This document shows positions 1-11,086 of a DNA stretch of 64,000 nt, one piece after another (positions within the stretch are counted from its first letter, which is position 1; the number at the start of each line of letters is the position of its first letter). Both the position numbers and the translations under genes were made by a program. The notes under the pieces were generated by a model that was not told where the DNA came from, did not search any database, and was given only the letters and a program-made list of their open reading frames with translations. Source of the stretch: Prosapia bicincta (Eukaryota; Arthropoda; Insecta; Hemiptera; Cercopidae); contig JBAIZL010000061.1 of NCBI GenBank assembly GCA_036971475.1, positions 1,032,501-1,096,500 on the forward strand. Reading direction: 5' to 3'.

Positions 1-449
1 TGTGTATAAAGACAAAATAAAGTAGTTTGTAAAATATTAGAGTAATTAAAAGTTAACAACTTAATTTCTCAAACTTCAAGTTAGTTAAGAGCTTCTATCA
101 TTGCTTTAATGATGCTGCTGTTGCACTGTTATGCAAATATTTCCCCTTCCCAAATGGTGAAATATCTGTCTGCTAGAGTGCAGCACCGCTTATTTTCTGT
201 AAGTGTAAGTAATAATTTTACTTTGCGAAAAATAGTTTCCGTGTTGGGTTACACCTTTTAAAGAATCTGAATAATCCTTATTTTCTCCAAATAGTTACTA
301 AGAAATAGGTAATCGGAGAATTCTTAACACAAACAAGTAATATAAACAATGTTGTTTTAAAGTCAATTTATATTTAGGTATATCCAATTTCCCTCATCTC
401 CAGCGATTTAATTTTACATTGCCTAGTGAAGATCAGTGCCAATGATGCT
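1..449. other. AT-rich intergenic DNA
   Basis: No gene, RNA or clear repeat is visible. The stretch is AT-rich with short homopolymer runs and no open frame of note. Confidence 0.5.
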
Positions 450-1050
450 GACCTTGAATGCATAGTAGTTTTTCCCAGTACCATACTTCTGTTTTATTGA
501 GTACCTACTGAAGCAGACCTTTAAGGACCTCTTCCAATGCCCTTCCAATGCCCTTCTAATGCCCCCTGACAAGGATAGCTATATCATCCGCATATCATAT
601 CGTCTTAACACTCATTCCACTGACCATCCTTAGAAGGCCGTCCACGACGAGGCACCACACCAGAAGGGATAATACCCCACCCTGCGGTCAACCCTGCGAA
701 ACCATCCCACTTATTGTACCCCTATCAAGGATGCAATACCTATTCAATTTTCCAAGGAGCTCATAAGTCAATTTATAATTCCGTTGGAGGCTCTTGTAAT
801 GACCAATATAGAGCTCTTATTAAATGCCTCTTTCTACAACAAGAAAACCCCCAATACATATCCCCTTGTTGTTGATCTGACCCTCAATGAAGTCCACAAC
901 CGGGAACAACGCAGTTTTCACTGACCTACTAGTCCGTTAAGGATGTTGGTTCTGCTAAAGCGGATACGGATTCAGAGGTTCCTCCTTCAAATATTGGTCT
1001 ACCAGCCTTTCCAGCAAGAACAATGCTTTACCTATATATAACTCTTCCTC
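450..1050 (-). pseudogene. Decayed LINE reverse transcriptase fragment
   Basis: Read on the minus strand, 594-571 encodes YADDIAIL, the catalytic YxDD motif of a non-LTR reverse transcriptase. Upstream of it, around 640-700, the residues PQGGVLS followed by LVVDGLL can be read with interruptions, matching the conserved block before the YADD motif. Stops and frameshifts break the frame throughout, so no product is expected. A short direct repeat of about 12 bp (CCCTTCCAATG-like, three times) lies at 531-565 beside the catalytic motif. The piece sits downstream, in minus-strand order, of an endonuclease-like fragment at 1319-1543. The two may come from one element or two nested ones. Clade is uncertain. 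Confidence 0.6.
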
Positions 1051-1079
1051 CCCGGTTGAGCGACAAAGACAATTTTCGT

Positions 1080-1600
1080 TTTGAGTCACAGCCCGGGGTT
1101 GTAACCTCCCCTGAGTATCCCTTTAGCTGCCCTTATAGAAACTCTGGCTGTATTTATATGCTTGCCAGGTCTCCACCATATTATTTTTCCTTGCTCTATT
1201 AAAGAGCTGTCTAGTTTCCTTCCGTTTTGCATCTAACTCACAGTTCCACTTAAGCTTACGGCGTTGTGTTTATCCGCTAGAGAGGGTAACTTTCTCAAAC
1301 GAAGTAGAAATTGCAATCCTAACATAAGCCTAACACTAATAAAGTATTTTCCAGATCGTTTGGTGTACCATACTTACCACGGATGTCAAACCTCCTCATT
1401 GAAGACTTAAAACATTCCCCGTTTGTTCTTCTCGGGTTTCTAAACCACACAACATGGGGGACAACTCCCCTCATTGCAGCAGTAATAGTCCTATGATCTG
1501 ACATGGAAGACTCATCCGAAACCATCCGAAACCATCCGGCCATGCACCCACCTTACCATCAGTCTGTTGCAGAAAGTGATATCTAGTACCTCCCTTTGGT
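1080..1600 (-). pseudogene. Decayed LINE endonuclease C-terminus and linker
   Basis: A minus-strand frame at 1543-1319 contains SDESSMSDHRTI, which resembles the last conserved SDH block of the apurinic-like endonuclease of R1/jockey/I-type LINEs. It is followed by RNPRRTNGECFKS, resembling the linker that follows the endonuclease. The nucleotide sequence of 1086-1600 is clearly related to 34660-35550, where a longer decayed LINE lies in the same orientation. In the second copy the shared GAGTCAC-GCCCGGG block sits near the 3' end, so the junction near 1080 could be the 3' end of one LINE inserted in or next to another. Not functional. Confidence 0.55.
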
Positions 1601-1619
1601 TTGATGTGACTAATGTTAG

Positions 1620-2031
1620 TTCAGCACCTGTGTTTAAAACCACAAGGTTTTTTTTCAAGCCATGAAGACACGACATATTCGATTCTTAATATCTGTCAAA
1701 AGGTTTTCTGCACTAACATTGCTTTTTCTAAAAAAGAAAACTCAGTATGTGTCAAGTTAGTGTTAAAAGGATTGTGGCCAAAGTTAATAATGGTAGGTTA
1801 AACGTGTTCGTCACAAAAAGCTTGTCATCACTTTCTATGAGCCCAGAACTTATTTTTCCATTTTGTATTTTGAATTAGAGTTTGAGTGGTGCTATTTTAT
1901 ATAAGTTGGTTATTTGTTTCCGGTATTTTGTGTTCTTCTACCTTTATGGTGGACAATATGGTTCTACAATATGGTGGAAAAATTTGTCCTCATTTGCCGG
2001 GGTTTGCTTTCGATGCCGCCATTTTTCAATC
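1620..2031. other. Intergenic DNA
   Basis: Only short frames are present, with no recognisable motif. It leads into the 101-bp tandem array. Confidence 0.4.
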
Positions 2032-2830
2032 TATGAGCAATACCACAGTGTAACGAAACTTTGCTCACACGGAGGAAGGGGTTTCGAGGCGTGGTATATC
2101 ATATACAGTAGACCCTCGATGTATACAGAACCTATGAGCAATACCACAGTGTAACGAAAGTTTGCTCACAATGAGGTAGGGATTTCGAGGCGGGGTATAT
2201 CATATACAGTAGACCCTCGATATATACAGAACCTTTGAGCAATACCACAGTGTAACGAAACTTTGCTCACACTGACGTAGGGGTTTCGAGGCGTGGTATA
2301 TCATATACGGTATACCCTCGATATATACAGAACCTATGAGCAATACCACAGTGTAACGAAAGTTTGCTCACACTGAGGTAGGGATTTCGAGGCGGGGTAT
2401 ATCATATACAGTAGATCCTCGATATATACAGAACCTATGAGCAATACCACAGTTTAATGAAAGTTTGCTCACACTGAGGTAAGAATTTCGAGGCGGGGTA
2501 TATCATATACAGTAGACCCTCGATATATACAGAGCCTATGATCAATACCACAGCTTAACGAACGTTTGCTTACACTGAGGTAGGGGTTTCGAGGCGGGGT
2601 ATATCATATACAGTAGACCCGCGATATACACAGAACCTATGAGCAATACCACAGTGTAACGAAAGTTTGCTCACACTGAGATAGGGGTTTCGAGGCCGGG
2701 TATATACATATACAGTAGACCCTTGATATATACAGAACCTATGAGCAATACCACAGTGTAACGAAAGTTTACTCACACTGAGGTAGGGCTTTCGAGGCGG
2801 GGTATATGCATATACATTAGACCCTCGATA
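2032..2830. repeat. 101-bp tandem repeat, about 8 units
   Basis: The phrase ATGAGCAATACCACAG recurs at 2033, 2134, 2235, 2336, 2437, 2538, 2639 and 2741 (give or take a base), giving a period of 101 bp with one 102-bp step. Each unit also carries CAGTAGACCCTCGATATA. The last unit changes after ACCCTCGATATTCGTGG into non-repeated sequence that leads to a Tigger-type helix-turn-helix relic. The CAGTAGACCCTCGAT portion looks like a pogo/Tigger terminal inverted repeat, so the array may be an expansion of a transposon end. Confidence 0.85.
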
Positions 2831-3725
2831 TTCGTGGTTGGTAAAATTACAGAATATCCCGCTATTATGTATCGTAATGGGAAAAAAACAACGAGAAAGA
2901 CATTGTAGCTACGGGGCAGGTTGTAGGATAATGTGCCCTTGTGCACAATGGATTTATTTTGTGCACTACTGCAGTTACTTATCACAAAGACATCTGATTA
3001 TTCTCTAAACATCCGTTATACTGTACACTACAATTCGCACTACTCAAAAGGTAGGGATTCTTTATCTATAAGAAGTAGCGTTACCGTCGTGACAAACAAC
3101 TACGAGTCAATCCGGCGCCCGGATCATACGTTTAGGATCCATACTTCTTCTATTTACTTACTGCTAGTTTAACAGCTTTCGAAATCCAAAGATAGATAAT
3201 CGTATACGGCGGGCGTAACTAACTCGGATTTTGTTTTCCCCACCAGTTGCCAAATTGGTGTAAAATTCGCTTGTCGTGGCTGCTAGTTTCGGGAACGTTG
3301 CGTCTAGTTGTGGAATTTTTTAGTGAATTTGTTTAGCTTAGTTTTGACCATTCCTTTAAATTGTTTATCCAGGCCATGATGCCATCAAACTTTGATAGGG
3401 ACAAGAAAATGCAAAAAATCGTTATGCCGTTGTTTAAAGAAATTGACCTTTTAGATAAATTAAAATGTGGAGAAAGTATAACATATGTCGCAAAGAAGCA
3501 AAGAAGTAGTGTTAACGAGTCCGCAGTGCATTACATAAAGAATATGTATTGAAAATGTATCGCCAAAGTTGGAATTAAAATCTGTCGGTTTATGTATGGT
3601 TAGAGAAACAGAAGCAGCCGTTATTGAAATTGATCGCTTTTTAGAATGGGCAATAAAGTTTAATCGAGAGCTGAAAAAAGCACTATCCCCATATAACGAT
3701 GTGTGTAGAAAACTAGCATAAAATA
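2814..3725 (+). pseudogene. Tigger/pogo-like transposase N-terminus relic
   Basis: The frame starting at the ATG at 3376 reads as a pogo/Tigger helix-turn-helix: IDLLDKLKCGESITYVAKK followed by VNESAVHYIKNMY. That is the CENP-B-type DNA-binding N-terminus (LL-KL--GES---VAK ... V-ESTVR-IKKN). A stop follows at 3550. Related residues continue in other frames (ETEAAVIEIDRFLEWAIKFN) to about 3720. No DDE catalytic domain is present. The sequence at 2814, CATTAGACCCTCGATATTCG, resembles a Tigger terminal repeat and may be the 5' end of the element. A matching 3' end was not found. Nonfunctional. Confidence 0.6.
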
Positions 3726-4099
3726 TCTCACTAAGTAAAAAAAATCAAATTATCATTTTCAAAAGATTATTTATATAAAATAGAGTGTTTAAAGATTTAG
3801 TGGAGAGTGTTTAATAATAAAGAATATATGTGTTTGTGTATGTGAGTGCGCATAATTAATAGACATTTCGGATTGAAGGAAAATGTAATTGACAATAAAT
3901 ATATGTAGACTATTAAATTATGTAGTACGTAAATATGCCACACTGAATTATAAGTGTAGGGCATAGCTGTAGTTAATGTTAACCTTTTTTATGTGGAGTT
4001 TAACCCTCCCCTTTCCATTTACAGTTGGTTTCAGTATTCGCGGTTTCACTATTTGCAGTAAATTCGGGAAAGTAAACACGTGAATAACAAAAAACCACT
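3726..4099. other. Intergenic DNA
   Basis: AT-rich. Around 4030-4075 the phrase TATTCGCGGTTTCACTATTTGC resembles an internal Tigger end, but it does not pair with another end here. No gene seen. Confidence 0.35.
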
Positions 4100-4291
4100 G
4101 TGTATGTATGTATGTATGTATGTATGTATGTATGTATGTATGTATGTATGTATGTATGTATGTATGTATGTATGTATGTATGTATGTATGTATGTATGTA
4201 TGTATGTATGTATGTATGTATGTATGTATGTATGTATGTATGTATGTATGTATGTATGTATGTATGTATGTATGTATGTATGTATGTATGT
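4100..4291. repeat. (TATG)n microsatellite
   Basis: An almost perfect tetranucleotide TATG tract of about 190 bp (about 48 units). Long open frames across it in several registers (repeats of MYVC or HTYI) are artefacts of the repeat. Confidence 0.98.
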
Positions 4292-4539
4292 CCCACAGCT
4301 GCCTTTTCCAGCCGGTGCCTGGGGTCACCACGATAAGATTAACAATCTTGTCTTGTTGCTCGATGCTATTTCCACACAGCCTTATTCTGACAGAACGCAG
4401 TCAACGGTATACTGAGGCAATTAAACCTCTATTGTGATAGAAAGTAATTTCTTTTAAAATTTAAAAAAATGTATAAAAATAAATAAGTTTTAATAAACAT
4501 GTAAATACAACGTGTATATAAACTTTAATATCGCCTATG

Positions 4540-4920
4540 CGAGTTAAAACCAAACAACAATCAAGAATAAATCTCATTTACATTACCATAGTTACGTAAA
4601 GACATTTTTCATCATATTTTGTTAGAATAGAGAACAAAAATATGAAGCTGAAATATATTTGGAGACTTTGTAAGCATTTACTAACTTATTTAACGGAATT
4701 TCTACTTATAGAACAATACATTCCGACCCTCCCGACTGTGTGTATCAACAAGTACGAATAAACCCTGGTGAAAGTCAGGGTAGGCTTATATGTGATTGCC
4801 GACACTTACAGGAGCGTAGGACAGCCTAACTAGAGCCTTATGTAGGCCTATGTTTCGGTAAAATAGTAAGCTTTGGATGTTTCCACCCTATTAAGGAAAC
4901 CATACATAAGTTACTGTTTT
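4540..4920 (+). repeat. Diverged dispersed repeat, copy 1
   Basis: Related to 6420-6790 in the same orientation, about 1.88 kb away. Shared phrases in order: AAACAACAATCAAGAATAAA / ACAACAATTAAGCAAATA, CATTTACATTACCAT, CATATTTTGTTAGA, GGA-CCTTTGTAAG, AACGGAATTTC / AACAGAACTTC and GGATGTTTCCAC. There is no coding potential. It is an old duplication or two members of a repeat family. Confidence 0.75.
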
Positions 4921-6419
4921 ATCCAATAAAACTAAATAACATACTTTATTACTTAGCTTCACGTAGGGTTTTTATTATCCATTAGCAATAGCCTTTGTAT
5001 CGTTTCACTTTTGTTAATTCACCCTGTCTCATAACTTGACTTATATTATGGTATGTCTCTACCACACCAAAAATATCCTATGAAATCTCTGTCTGCCTTT
5101 CATTCTCTTCCTCCTCTCTCTTCCTCTTGTCTACATTTTCTTCTCTGTCTTCTTCTTTTCTCTCTCACTCCTCGATTCCTCGTTTTTTCTCGTCTTCCTA
5201 CTCACTCGCTCCTCGTCACTGATATTCTTTCCAATGCTTCTGTCTCTTACTCCTTCTCTCTCTTACATTCACTTTAATAGCAAATTTTATTTTTATCTTC
5301 ACAAATTCATCATTAAATAGTCATGCTCTCACAAAAGCTAGTTAGTTATATTTGTGAAATATTGTCAGCTGTGCGATGTTTTTAGTAAAACATTTCCGAC
5401 TCTTTAAATATAAAATAAACGTTATATATAAAGTAGAGTATAAAGTAGAAATTACGTTTTAAATAAAGAAACATGAACACATTTAGTTGCATCAGTTAGA
5501 AAACGAAAAAAAACATGCTGCAATCTGCGTCAGGAAAATGAGAGCACTTTATAAAATATACTAATTTTTTCAAAGGTTTTTTTTGTGCTTTGATTATTGT
5601 CATTGCTAAGGTTGGCCTTATTGAAAATAGAATCTTAACGAATGAAAAAAGCATATTTTTATCTGTTGTTATTAGTTTTATTCTTGGAAGAAATACTGCA
5701 TCGCCTTTTGTTTTTGCCAGTAACTATTTCCAAGTATAATGATTTCTTCAACACAACGTCCAGGATTAGTCTTACTCTACTTATCAGTCCAGAAGGCATT
5801 TATATTTCTGATTAACATAACTATAGCTCCAATCTACATTTTTATATTGTGTGGAGGAACTCCAGGTGGTGTTATTGAATTCAGGCAAACGCTATTCTAA
5901 ATCACATAATTTTCATTATTTAAAAGGTGCCTAAAATTTGGATATGTTCTTCTCCTACATTGTGAATGATTCTTGACTTTTCTCTCCACCACCATTCCTA
6001 AATAGTTGTCTTCGAACTCGGTGCCATTATTTATACTGCACACCATTCTCAAACTCGCACCCTTCCTCTGTGAGATACATTTCAGTTAAATAATACAATA
6101 AAATACACAATCAAATTCACATCAGGTAATATTATCCCCATCTGGTATATTTATTAATCACCATCTGGCATATAGGGCTTACTCACTTAATAAACCCTCT
6201 TGTGATATATCCATTAGAAAATCAATGGACCTATCAAGGCCAGTGGGGCTAAGCCCAGGTTATTTTTGGCATGCCTAAACGTTTTCCGTCCGTCTTTAGC
6301 CCTCAATCTTAAACATGAATCTAACTAATCTATCTTATCTTGTTCCTTAGTCGAGAAATTTCATGAGAACCGATTCGGTTACGGAATTAAATATATAGAT
6401 TTATATCACTTGCGACCTA
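4921..6419. other. AT-rich intergenic DNA
   Basis: A C/T-rich run at 5090-5270 produces a spurious Ser/Leu-rich frame. No gene or RNA recognised. Confidence 0.4.
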
Positions 6420-6790
6420 ATTAAAAACGTACAACAATTAAGCAAATATTGTATTTACATTACCATGGTTTCCTAAAAACATATTGAATCATATTTTGTT
6501 AGACTAAAAGCAAAAAAATGAAATTTAAAAATTTTTGGAACCTTTGTAAGTTTTATTCAAATTAACCAACAGAACTTCAGTTTAAATCAATATACATTCA
6601 TGACCTCTAGACTGTATAAGAAATAAATATGTTAAGGGGGTAAGGCCTAAAAACTGATTGATATCGACATTTACCGGCGCGAAAGTTCGTAAAACTACCT
6701 TTTGCAGGCCTAAGCTTTGGTTAAATGCTACGTTTCGGATGTTTCCACGTTTTTGCCGAAAATGTAAATATTGTCTTTTATATTAACACT
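6420..6790 (+). repeat. Diverged dispersed repeat, copy 2
   Basis: Homologous to 4540-4920 over about 350 bp with many substitutions and small indels. The blocks match in order and both end at the shared GGATGTTTCCAC phrase. The pair is too diverged to be a recent tandem duplication. Confidence 0.75.
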
Positions 6791-7338
6791 AAATAACTAT
6801 CAGCAATAGTAAATAATTTTAAAAAAGTAGCTAATTAATGTCAAATCAATTTACTCTAGAATAAGTAGGAATCGTGTATTTATTGGGACAATTTTAAAAA
6901 GTAAAAACTTAATATCTAATGAAATTAATAAATTTTGTTTTTAAAATTTTAAATAAATTTTATAGTAACTAGTAGATAAGGATTGTTATAATTAGAAATA
7001 TTAGACTTACTTTTAAAATGAGCATAAAACTAGCCAGTCAATAAAAGGCAGGGGTGTTACAGGATTCGGTTGACTGACCGTTAAACCTATTCTAGGTCAT
7101 TTTGCCATTGCAGGACAACTGGTAAGTAGCAGGGGTAGACCTAGGGGTAGATAGAGGAGGATACAGATAAATGGGATAAGGACAAGTAGGCCCTGATATT
7201 TATCAGGTAAATAAGAGTTTTGGAGTAATTAGGAGTTAATAAAGGTAAATATAAAAGAAGAAGAGGGATGTCTGGGGGAAAATAAATGTGTCATATATAA
7301 AAGGTAAAATAAAAATAAGGAATTAAAGAGGCTGTTGC

Positions 7339-7341
<3 letters not shown>
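6791..7341. other. Intergenic DNA
   Basis: AT-rich, with a slightly richer patch at 7040-7200. No gene or named repeat seen. Confidence 0.4.
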
Positions 7342-7386
<45 letters not shown>

Positions 7387-7415
7387 AGTGTGTGTGTGTG
7401 TGTGTGTATGTGTGT

Positions 7416-7472
<57 letters not shown>

Positions 7473-7473
7473 T

Positions 7474-7565
<92 letters not shown>
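7342..7565. repeat. (TG)n microsatellite
   Basis: About 224 bp of TG with scattered TA interruptions. It directly abuts repeat R; the other copy of R also has a CA/TG tract at both edges. Cys/Val and His/Thr frames over it are artefacts. Confidence 0.97.
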
Positions 7566-7567
<2 letters not shown>

Positions 7568-8074
7568 GTAACAGAAAAAGAGAGAACAGATTCGATATGC
7601 CCTTAGAGACAATGCATTACCAAGTAGTTTGCTCCGTCTTGCCGATGTATGAGAAAACATTCCCACAAATCACTGACATAACGCCACCCACCAAAGCCAT
7701 TCCCACCTAAACAAATTACAAGGAAATAAGATTTATTACAGGAGTATGTGCTGAAGCGGGATGACGTCGTTCACCTAGTTGTGAAATAGGAATATCTACT
7801 AATGAAATTATAGTTTGTCATCTAAATCTTTCTGGGTCAAACAAGGTAAACCATGGTAAAAATAATCACAGAACCTAAAACTCCTAAACACACATTTCAA
7901 ACTAATATTGTAGCACTAATTACAGTAGATTACAAATTCAGAATCCTTTAAACACATTGATCCGAAGATAACACAAAGCTATTTGATAATCATCACACAA
8001 AAAATGTTGCTATTACATTACTCGTTCTATTTCCAATTTTTTCAATTAGTTCACACTCTTCATATATATACTCG

Positions 8075-8075
<1 letters not shown>
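7566..8075 (-). repeat. Repeat R, uninterrupted copy (empty site)
   Basis: The reverse complement of this stretch matches 21742-22054 followed by 27081-27262 over nearly its whole length, for example GTCATCCCGCTTCAGCACAT and ACATCGGCAAGA. Here the two halves are joined without interruption. The junction TATTACAG at 7734-7741 (CTGTAATA on the minus strand) is the single-copy form of the 8-bp duplication that flanks the 5-kb element. The copy is bounded by TG and TA/TG microsatellites. No protein is encoded. R is likely an old nonautonomous repeat of about 500 bp. Confidence 0.88.
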
Positions 8076-8107
<32 letters not shown>

Positions 8108-8109
8108 TT

Positions 8110-8199
<90 letters not shown>

Positions 8200-8205
8200 G
8201 TGTGT
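8076..8205. repeat. (TA)n(TG)n compound microsatellite
   Basis: A short TA tract at 8076-8091 followed by about 115 bp of TG with TA and TT interruptions. It is the counterpart of the (CA)n(TA)n edge at 19521-19620 in the interrupted R copy. Confidence 0.95.
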
Positions 8206-8339
8206 ATCTTGTTCAAATTTTCAATCGTTAATAAAATACGTTTCATCCAGTTCAAATAAATTTTCTTAAACTTGTAGGGGTTAGTAGATAGCAAAATCGG
8301 TCTTTCTCGCCGACTAAATTAGTAAAAATAAACCGTTAT

Positions 8340-8540
8340 GATGATGTCATCATGAACATGTTCGGACATGATGGGGCAGTTGTTTGGAGGATGACGTCAT
8401 GGGTAATTTGTAGTATACTTGAGTAATGATACTTTGGTTGTGATGATGTTATGGTTTATTTTTGGAAATGTTACGTATTTGTTTGTTTTTAGACTTACTC
8501 TCTATTGGAGTAGGTAGACTGCACCGAGTGACGTCATGTT
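8340..8540. promoter_or_regulatory. Cluster of CRE/ATF-like palindromes
   Basis: Two perfect TGACGTCA palindromes lie at 8392-8399 and 8529-8536, with a related TGATGTCATCA at 8343-8353. TGACGTCA is the consensus CREB/ATF bZIP site. No gene with a recognisable start follows within a few kb, so function is unproven and chance is possible. Confidence 0.3.
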
Positions 8541-9328
8541 TAGTTTCCATAGTACGTTGGACGGAAGAAATAAAGTGTCATTTCAATTAGGATAGCTGAG
8601 GGGGAAGGAGCTCCTTGCGAATGTTTCTGATATCTCACTTCTCTGTATAGATGCAGTGTTGAGTACGATATTATTTTTTCTGTCACATTTGATTCTAACG
8701 TGTACCCGTTCGTCGCTGACCTATATTTTAGGATAACGTAACCGTTTCGTTTTCTTATAGACACTGCCTGTTGGATCGATTTTGCTATCTTCTGGGGTTA
8801 ACTCTTAATCTTGATACAGTTTCGTTTCAAATAATTATTCAATAATTAAATTAATATAATTAATTTTAGTTTTACAAGAGAGAAAAACTTTACACAAAAT
8901 TGTCATGGTATAGTAATATAGTTATTTCGTCCCATTTTCCTTTAAATAAGTGATAACATATGATTTCATAAAACAACTGATTTTATGTTATAGATTATGT
9001 GGTTGAAAAGCTGTTTAACGGATAGATTATGTTACCTTATTTATATGAATACTAATTATTTAATAAAAAGTCAATAAAATAAAAATTTTCTGTTTTGACA
9101 TAAGTAGGAGTTAACTTTAAAAAACTTTCCTTTATATTACTTGTTTGATTATGAAGTCATAGAATGTTTTGGTTATAATATAACAATAGCGTGAGTTTTA
9201 AACAAGGTTAAGAAATTTTAAAACAAACGTTGATTTACTACTAAACGTTTTCTATAATAATTTTTTGAAATATTTACTATTTTCTACGTGTTTTACGTCT
9301 TATTGAATCAGATCAAATTAAGAATCAT
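8541..9328. other. AT-rich intergenic DNA
   Basis: No gene or repeat recognised. A minus-strand frame at 8764-8540 has no motif and is probably spurious. Confidence 0.4.
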
Positions 9329-9395
9329 ATTTAGGTTCGAATCAACCTATTTATGTTTTAAGTGCATTACTAGTGAGCTACCTTACTGGCCCGAC
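9329..9395 (-). repeat. Possible tRNA-derived SINE head
   Basis: On the minus strand the sequence reads GGGCCAGTAAGGTAGCTCAC, then TAGTAATGCACTT, then GGTTGATTCGAACC. TAGCTCACTAG is close to the RNA polymerase III A box (TRGYNNARNNG) and GATTCGAAC resembles a B box, with roughly the spacing seen in tRNA-derived SINEs. It does not fold into a clean tRNA, so it is not called a tRNA gene. No second copy was noticed in the window. Confidence 0.35.
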
Positions 9396-10639
9396 TTATT
9401 TCTGCGAACATTTATTCAAAATAAATTTCTAAAAATAAAACTCTTATAGCCACAACGTAGACCAAAATTTTATGTACGCGTACCATTACTTAGCATGGCT
9501 TCGCAAATCAGACTTGTGTAGCACAGTACGGCTGTTCGCTGCGTTTCGTTAGCATCCGCTTCATTACAGGCAATGTAAATAATGCATACCGTAATCTATT
9601 GGGTCTTATGGAGAAGCAAGGATCTAGGTAAAGCTTCGTGAAGTGCATCGTAGCTGTGAATTTTAGGTTAATTGTAGTAATAAAAACTAAAAGTTCCAAC
9701 AACTGAGCCACTTTAAAATTAAACAACGAATCAGAAGCTGGCGATACAAAAACTAAGTTAGCAATGTGCAAATTATTCAGAGAAATATTTTCGTGAGCAC
9801 AAGAAACCACATTTCAAACCTGTAGAGAAGAATATATACTCGAAAAATTGAAATGGGATAACCAATATAATATGCCATTGTAAAGGGAGTTTATATTAGG
9901 TAAACGTAAGATGCACTACGCAGAATCAGAAGTCCTTGCAAAAAATTTCAGTTATAAAACTATTTTCAGCACCAACTTATTAAACTGTTTTCAACTTTTA
10001 ATTATAAATTTAATAAACCAATGTATCCTCTATTTAAGAATGTAAGAGCTGTTTATTTTGATAGGCCAACTAATGCAATGGTAAATAAAGTGAAATATCG
10101 GTTAAAAATGAAATGAAGCTGATTTGAAAGGTACAGAGAGGGGACTGGTTATCTAATTAGAGGGATTTTAATGACATTATTATAACCTTCCAAGTTGATC
10201 ATATTTAAAAGAAAATCGTTACAAAAGGATAAAATCTAAACTGTAAAGATCTTTTGCCTAGATTATACGTATGTAAAACACTTTTAATTTGTGTGCAAGT
10301 TATCCAATGCAAAGATCAAATCGTTCCAGCTTGTAAGATAATTTTATCGGAGATGGAATTTTACTCAAAAACCACGGCACGAACTTCACGAGTGCGTGTA
10401 ACACATTACTCACCAATACACTGAAAATACATTAACCTCTCCACTCTAAAAACCTTTAGTTCGCCAATGTGTCCAGGAATATAAAGATTGTTCCAGAATA
10501 GTTCTGCTCTTTATTACACTATTTTGCAGGTAAAAACGCACAGCAATAATAATGCAAATTTATATAAAAAAAGAACCTGTAAACACATAAAAAGACAACA
10601 AATTTGTCCTATTCAGAGATAACCATACACTGATTTTTC
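9396..10639. other. AT-rich intergenic DNA
   Basis: A 100-codon minus-strand frame at 9810-9508 shows no recognisable domain. I cannot support it as a gene. Nothing else identified. Confidence 0.4.
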
Positions 10640-10700
10640 CTTCCTAAAGAGGACTACTTGGTTTGTCGAAACCTGTCTAAATACTAAATAAATAACGCTT
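10640..10700 (+). repeat. Possible solitary Penelope-type terminus
   Basis: The sequence CCTAAAGAGGACTACTTGG, then GTCGAAACCTGTCT, then AATAAATAA has the layout often seen at Penelope-like element ends: a CUGAAGA-like box, a short GAC/GTC stem, then GAAAC. No RT sequence is adjacent. It would be a solo terminus or a chance match. Confidence 0.3.
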
Positions 10701-11086
10701 ACATAGTGGTTAGGGAGTTTTTTCTTATATACATTTTATTTTTATAATTTAATAATAAGAAAAACAACATCCTTCTATTTGTGTATGGTGTATTTTTGTC
10801 TATATTATCGAAAAGAATTATTACTGGCAATGATGTCATATCTGTTTAGCAATCCATTTATGATGAAATATCGTCTGGGGCTGAAATAAAGATTCAGACA
10901 AAAATAATTGACGTTTAGAAAGTCTCACGTCATGAGAATCAACTTGTAATAAACTAAAAGTGTTCATTAAAAGTGTTTGCATTGTATAAACCATACGATA
11001 TTGTAAAAGGCAATTTTAATGTAAATAGTAATTAAAAGGTAATGTAAATAAACAATCAGTAAAAACATTTTTAAATATACAATAGT
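10701..11086. other. AT-rich DNA leading into the satellite
   Basis: No gene seen. The repeat begins at about 11087. Confidence 0.4.

Noticed and set aside
4020..4075. Tigger 3' terminal repeat closing the 2.8-3.7 kb relic
   Set aside because: TATTCGCGGTTT resembles Tigger sequence but is not the inverse of the CATTAGACCCTCGATATTCG end.
4080..4437. Long open frames of repeated MYVC / HTYI over the TATG tract
   Set aside because: Any tetranucleotide repeat without a stop is open in several frames. There is no coding evidence.
7229..7710. Cys/Val- and His/Thr-repeat proteins over the TG tract
   Set aside because: Microsatellite artefact on both strands.
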